Origin: Epiperipatus broadwayi | Lineage: Eukaryota; Onychophora; Udeonychophora; Euonychophora; Peripatidae | Length of the DNA: 64,000 bases | Direction of reading: 5' to 3' | Assembly: GCA_028023455.1 (NCBI GenBank) | Contig: JAQFVV010000012.1 | Location: forward strand, 5,556,499 to 5,620,498 | Shown: piece by piece, positions 61,566 to 64,000 of the stretch | How positions within the stretch are numbered: the first letter of the stretch is position 1 | How the letters are laid out: every line of letters begins with the position of its first letter | Made by a program: the position numbers and the translations under genes | The notes under the pieces: generated by a model | What the model was told of the DNA's origin: nothing | What the model saw: only the letters and a program-made list of their open reading frames with translations | Databases searched by the model: none

Positions 61566-61719
61566 ATAAGCCTTTCTTATTATATGTAAGAAATAAAAAT
61601 AACTTCTTTTTCTGAGTGCTGCCATTGTTGTTTGTATAGCCTTTATTTGTCAGAAAACCCAAAAGTATAAAAGGATTATTTTTATTTAGGATGTCACAAT
61701 GACAAGCTAACGATAATAT

Positions 61720-62052
61720 TAACAAGGTCAAATTTAAATTCACACCAGAAGTCACGATATGGTTTTAACATACAATGGAATCATTTATATTTAATTTAAG
61801 CCTCTTAGGAGTAAATAGTAATGAATTTAATATGTAATATTAATAAATGCAGTACTTTTAAACTATATGTAAAAAATGGAAATGACCCTTTTTTATGATT
61901 TGTAAATATCATTGTATTGATTTTACTTGTTAAGAACCTACCAAACATAAAATGACCATTTTCACTTATTATCTCAGGCTTCATAGAAATGAACAATCAA
62001 ATATGTAACATTAATAAAGGGCATATTTAAATCCACACCAGATGTAGTCATG
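61720..62052 (+). repeat. weak direct repeat pair
   Basis: TTAAATTCACACCAGAAGTCA (near 61733) and TTAAATCCACACCAGATGTAG (near 62028), each preceded by an ATTAAYAA region, lie about 290 bp apart. Between them AAATGGAAATGACCC and AAAATGACCATTTTC give a small inverted pair. The family is unknown. Confidence 0.4.
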
Positions 62053-62059
62053 ATAATGC

Positions 62060-64000
62060 TGGAGAAACATATGTAACAAATCAAATCTATTTTTGAAAAT
62101 TATCATAATTTCAAAAATGAAAAGCATGCCAAAACAGTTACAATATATCTAAATAAATTTATAATAAAGTTTGACTTTTATATTAAGCCTATAGATTTTC
62201 TGAATATAATTTCTATTTATGTAAAAAATATTTCTAAAATATAGTAAAATATATTCCCAATATCCTAAAAGAATGTATACTTATCATTTTAATCAATAAT
62301 TTGAATGTTCAATTCACCTAAGACATACAGATAAAATGTTGATTCCTTTACTGTCAAAGTATGAATATTTAAATGTTCTACACTGTATATAATGATTGAT
62401 TACCCAAGCTTATTATAAATAGCATCAAAAGAGAGAGCTTTCTTGTTTTATTATTAAATCTTTTATTTACATTAAAAAAGAAAAAAAAAAAATTTCTTCA
62501 ACCACAAATGGGGTTCTTAGATTCAACATGAAATAAAAGTAGGAGGGGGGTCTAGAAAATAATTGAGTCAATTCTCTGTTATAAAAAAATCAGTATTGAC
62601 TTAAACTCCCCTATCATGATATTCCAGATTAAATCTAAAAACCACAATTGTGCTTGAAGAAACATGTTTTTTTAGTACACAAATAAAAGCATTTAATGTA
62701 TAAAAACATTTATCTTTATTATTTCTAATTTTTTAATATTGGCACAGTAAATAAATATGTAAAACTATATTGTTCTTTAAATTGGACTGACTAATGGTAG
62801 AATAAACATAAGAAGGGAAGAACACATTTTGGCAATTATAAAAAAATCTAATTCATCGGCCATTTATTCAACATTAAATTAACTAATCATGACATCAATT
62901 TTAATAACACACATATCATGGAAAAAATTGAACAATATGGCAAGAGATTGCTAAGGGAATATGTACATATTTTTAAAAGGCATAAGAGCATAAATGAAAA
63001 GTTTGAAATAAAGAAAATTAACAATATTTGGAAAAAGATATTGGATAATATTTTTTAAAACTTCTTAATCAATAGCAATTGAGAATGAAGACAAAATAAC
63101 AAAGGAAAAAAATAACAATTTTAAATCTTACCACACACATTTTTATGATTTGAGAAAGAAGAAGTTCTGAGAAAAGTACTTGTTATTGTACTAAAATATC
63201 AGCTATTTAGCTATTATATTTTTACTACACAGAAGCACCCAGGCATAATATTATGAATTCATCATTTATCCATGAGAATATTAAAGTTCCATCTTTATTG
63301 TTAAAAGGAGGTTGCCTTAACAACAGTTTGAAATAGTTGATTGTTGTTGTTGTTGGGATTGTCTAAGTGTTGACTGTTTTTAATGATATACACACACACA
63401 AGGGGACTAAAAAATAACTGAGATTTTGTATTGAAAAGTTGTATATTTATTTTTAAGTGTTGCAAATTGAATCACTTTTAAAATATAGTCTATTTGATGC
63501 AATGCATCAATCTATACCAGTTTGTCACTTTTTGAAGTAGTTCTTGCAAAATGATGCTCTTTAGTGCCTCTGTCATTTCCCCCCTCTATTCTAACTCCAC
63601 AAAAAAAATTGAGACATTTTTTAATTCAAAAGATTGTAAAAAAATTGGAGAAGTGAGATCAAGTGAATACAGCTGATAGATAAGTTGGGTCATGCTAAAT
63701 TTAATTAAAAATGGTTTCACAGTCAAGATTTTGAACGATGAGACTTTGTAGTGGTGGATATCACACTGTTTTCTTTGCTGCAAAACAGGATGTTTACAAT
63801 GTACCACATAATGTAAATGTATCAGAACTTGAAGATAAAGTGCCTTATCATTGTACTAAATTTGAGAGGAAAATGCCATTTGGTTAACAAAAAAATTTAA
63901 CATTGTTTTGACTTTGGACATCATTTGCAATGCCTTTTGAGATATGTTCTATTTAACATGTCTATTAAACCACTTATAAACTTCTGTTTGTATGAGATCA
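62060..64000. other. AT-rich sequence without a recognisable gene
   Basis: Nothing beyond homopolymers, a (GTT)n tract at about 63340 and a short (CA)n at about 63390. The 73-codon minus frame at 63586-63807 has no recognisable motif. Confidence 0.5.

Noticed and set aside
1-64000. CRISPR arrays, operons, bacterial promoters or terminators
   Set aside because: The window is eukaryotic: spliced exon, LINEs, LTR element, SINEs. No regularly spaced short repeats were seen.

Overview
The window looks like intronic or gene-poor DNA from an invertebrate animal nucleus. It is very AT-rich (by eye about three quarters A+T), almost free of long reading frames, and packed with retroelement copies, fold-back elements and (TA)n, (GA)n and A/T runs. 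The only host coding sequence I can support is one 119-bp exon at 13090-13208 with good splice signals. It encodes part of a fibronectin type III domain of neuroglian/L1CAM type. The rest would then be introns more than 10 kb long, or flanking DNA. The TATA plus TCAGTT initiator in an LTR promoter is common in arthropod elements, but I cannot name the species or even the class.

Layout: 0-13 kb holds fold-back repeats (903-1400, 6387-6600, 9066-9485, 9708-10890, 12190-12470), a tRNA-Gly-derived SINE with a 15-bp target duplication (2063-2155), three copies of a hammerhead-ribozyme-like repeat (3083-3249 minus, 3680-3840 plus, 11985-12180 minus) and an old RTE-type LINE fragment (8154-8868). 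After the exon comes a nearly full-length, frame-broken L1/Tx1-like LINE (about 14083-20553) with 17-bp target duplications and a 105-bp tandem duplication across its 5' junction. At 20.9-21.4 kb is another fold-back element. At 23.5-28.6 kb an RTE-type LINE is split by a 2.5-kb unclassified retroposon with a 15-bp target duplication. A CpG-bearing Tigger/pogo-like MITE occupies 32493-33522. RTE copies follow at 35155-35805 and at 36360-38440 (minus); the latter has an open 610-codon reverse-transcriptase frame and is the youngest copy.

From 39.9 to 52.7 kb lies an LTR-type block: a 4.7-kb segment with TGTACCC/GGGTACA ends (42061-46806), then 14 bp of (AT)n, then a complete LTR retrotransposon (46821-52704) with 1.7-kb LTRs. 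Its 2.5-kb interior encodes only a coiled-coil Gag-like protein and a basic reading frame that opens, one base back, inside an A9 run. It has no protease, reverse transcriptase or integrase, so it is non-autonomous. The last 11 kb is AT-rich and gene-free, with a second SINE (56349-56420), a fourth hammerhead-like repeat (57283-57420), a second copy of the 12.2-kb fold-back element (59493-59758) and a small RTE relic (61440-61565).

Best leads: the hammerhead-like repeat family, whose four copies each carry different core damage while their consensus is intact; the non-autonomous LTR element with its candidate -1 frameshift; the nested insertion; and YY1/ETS-like motifs exactly at the 5' end of the L1/Tx1-like LINE.
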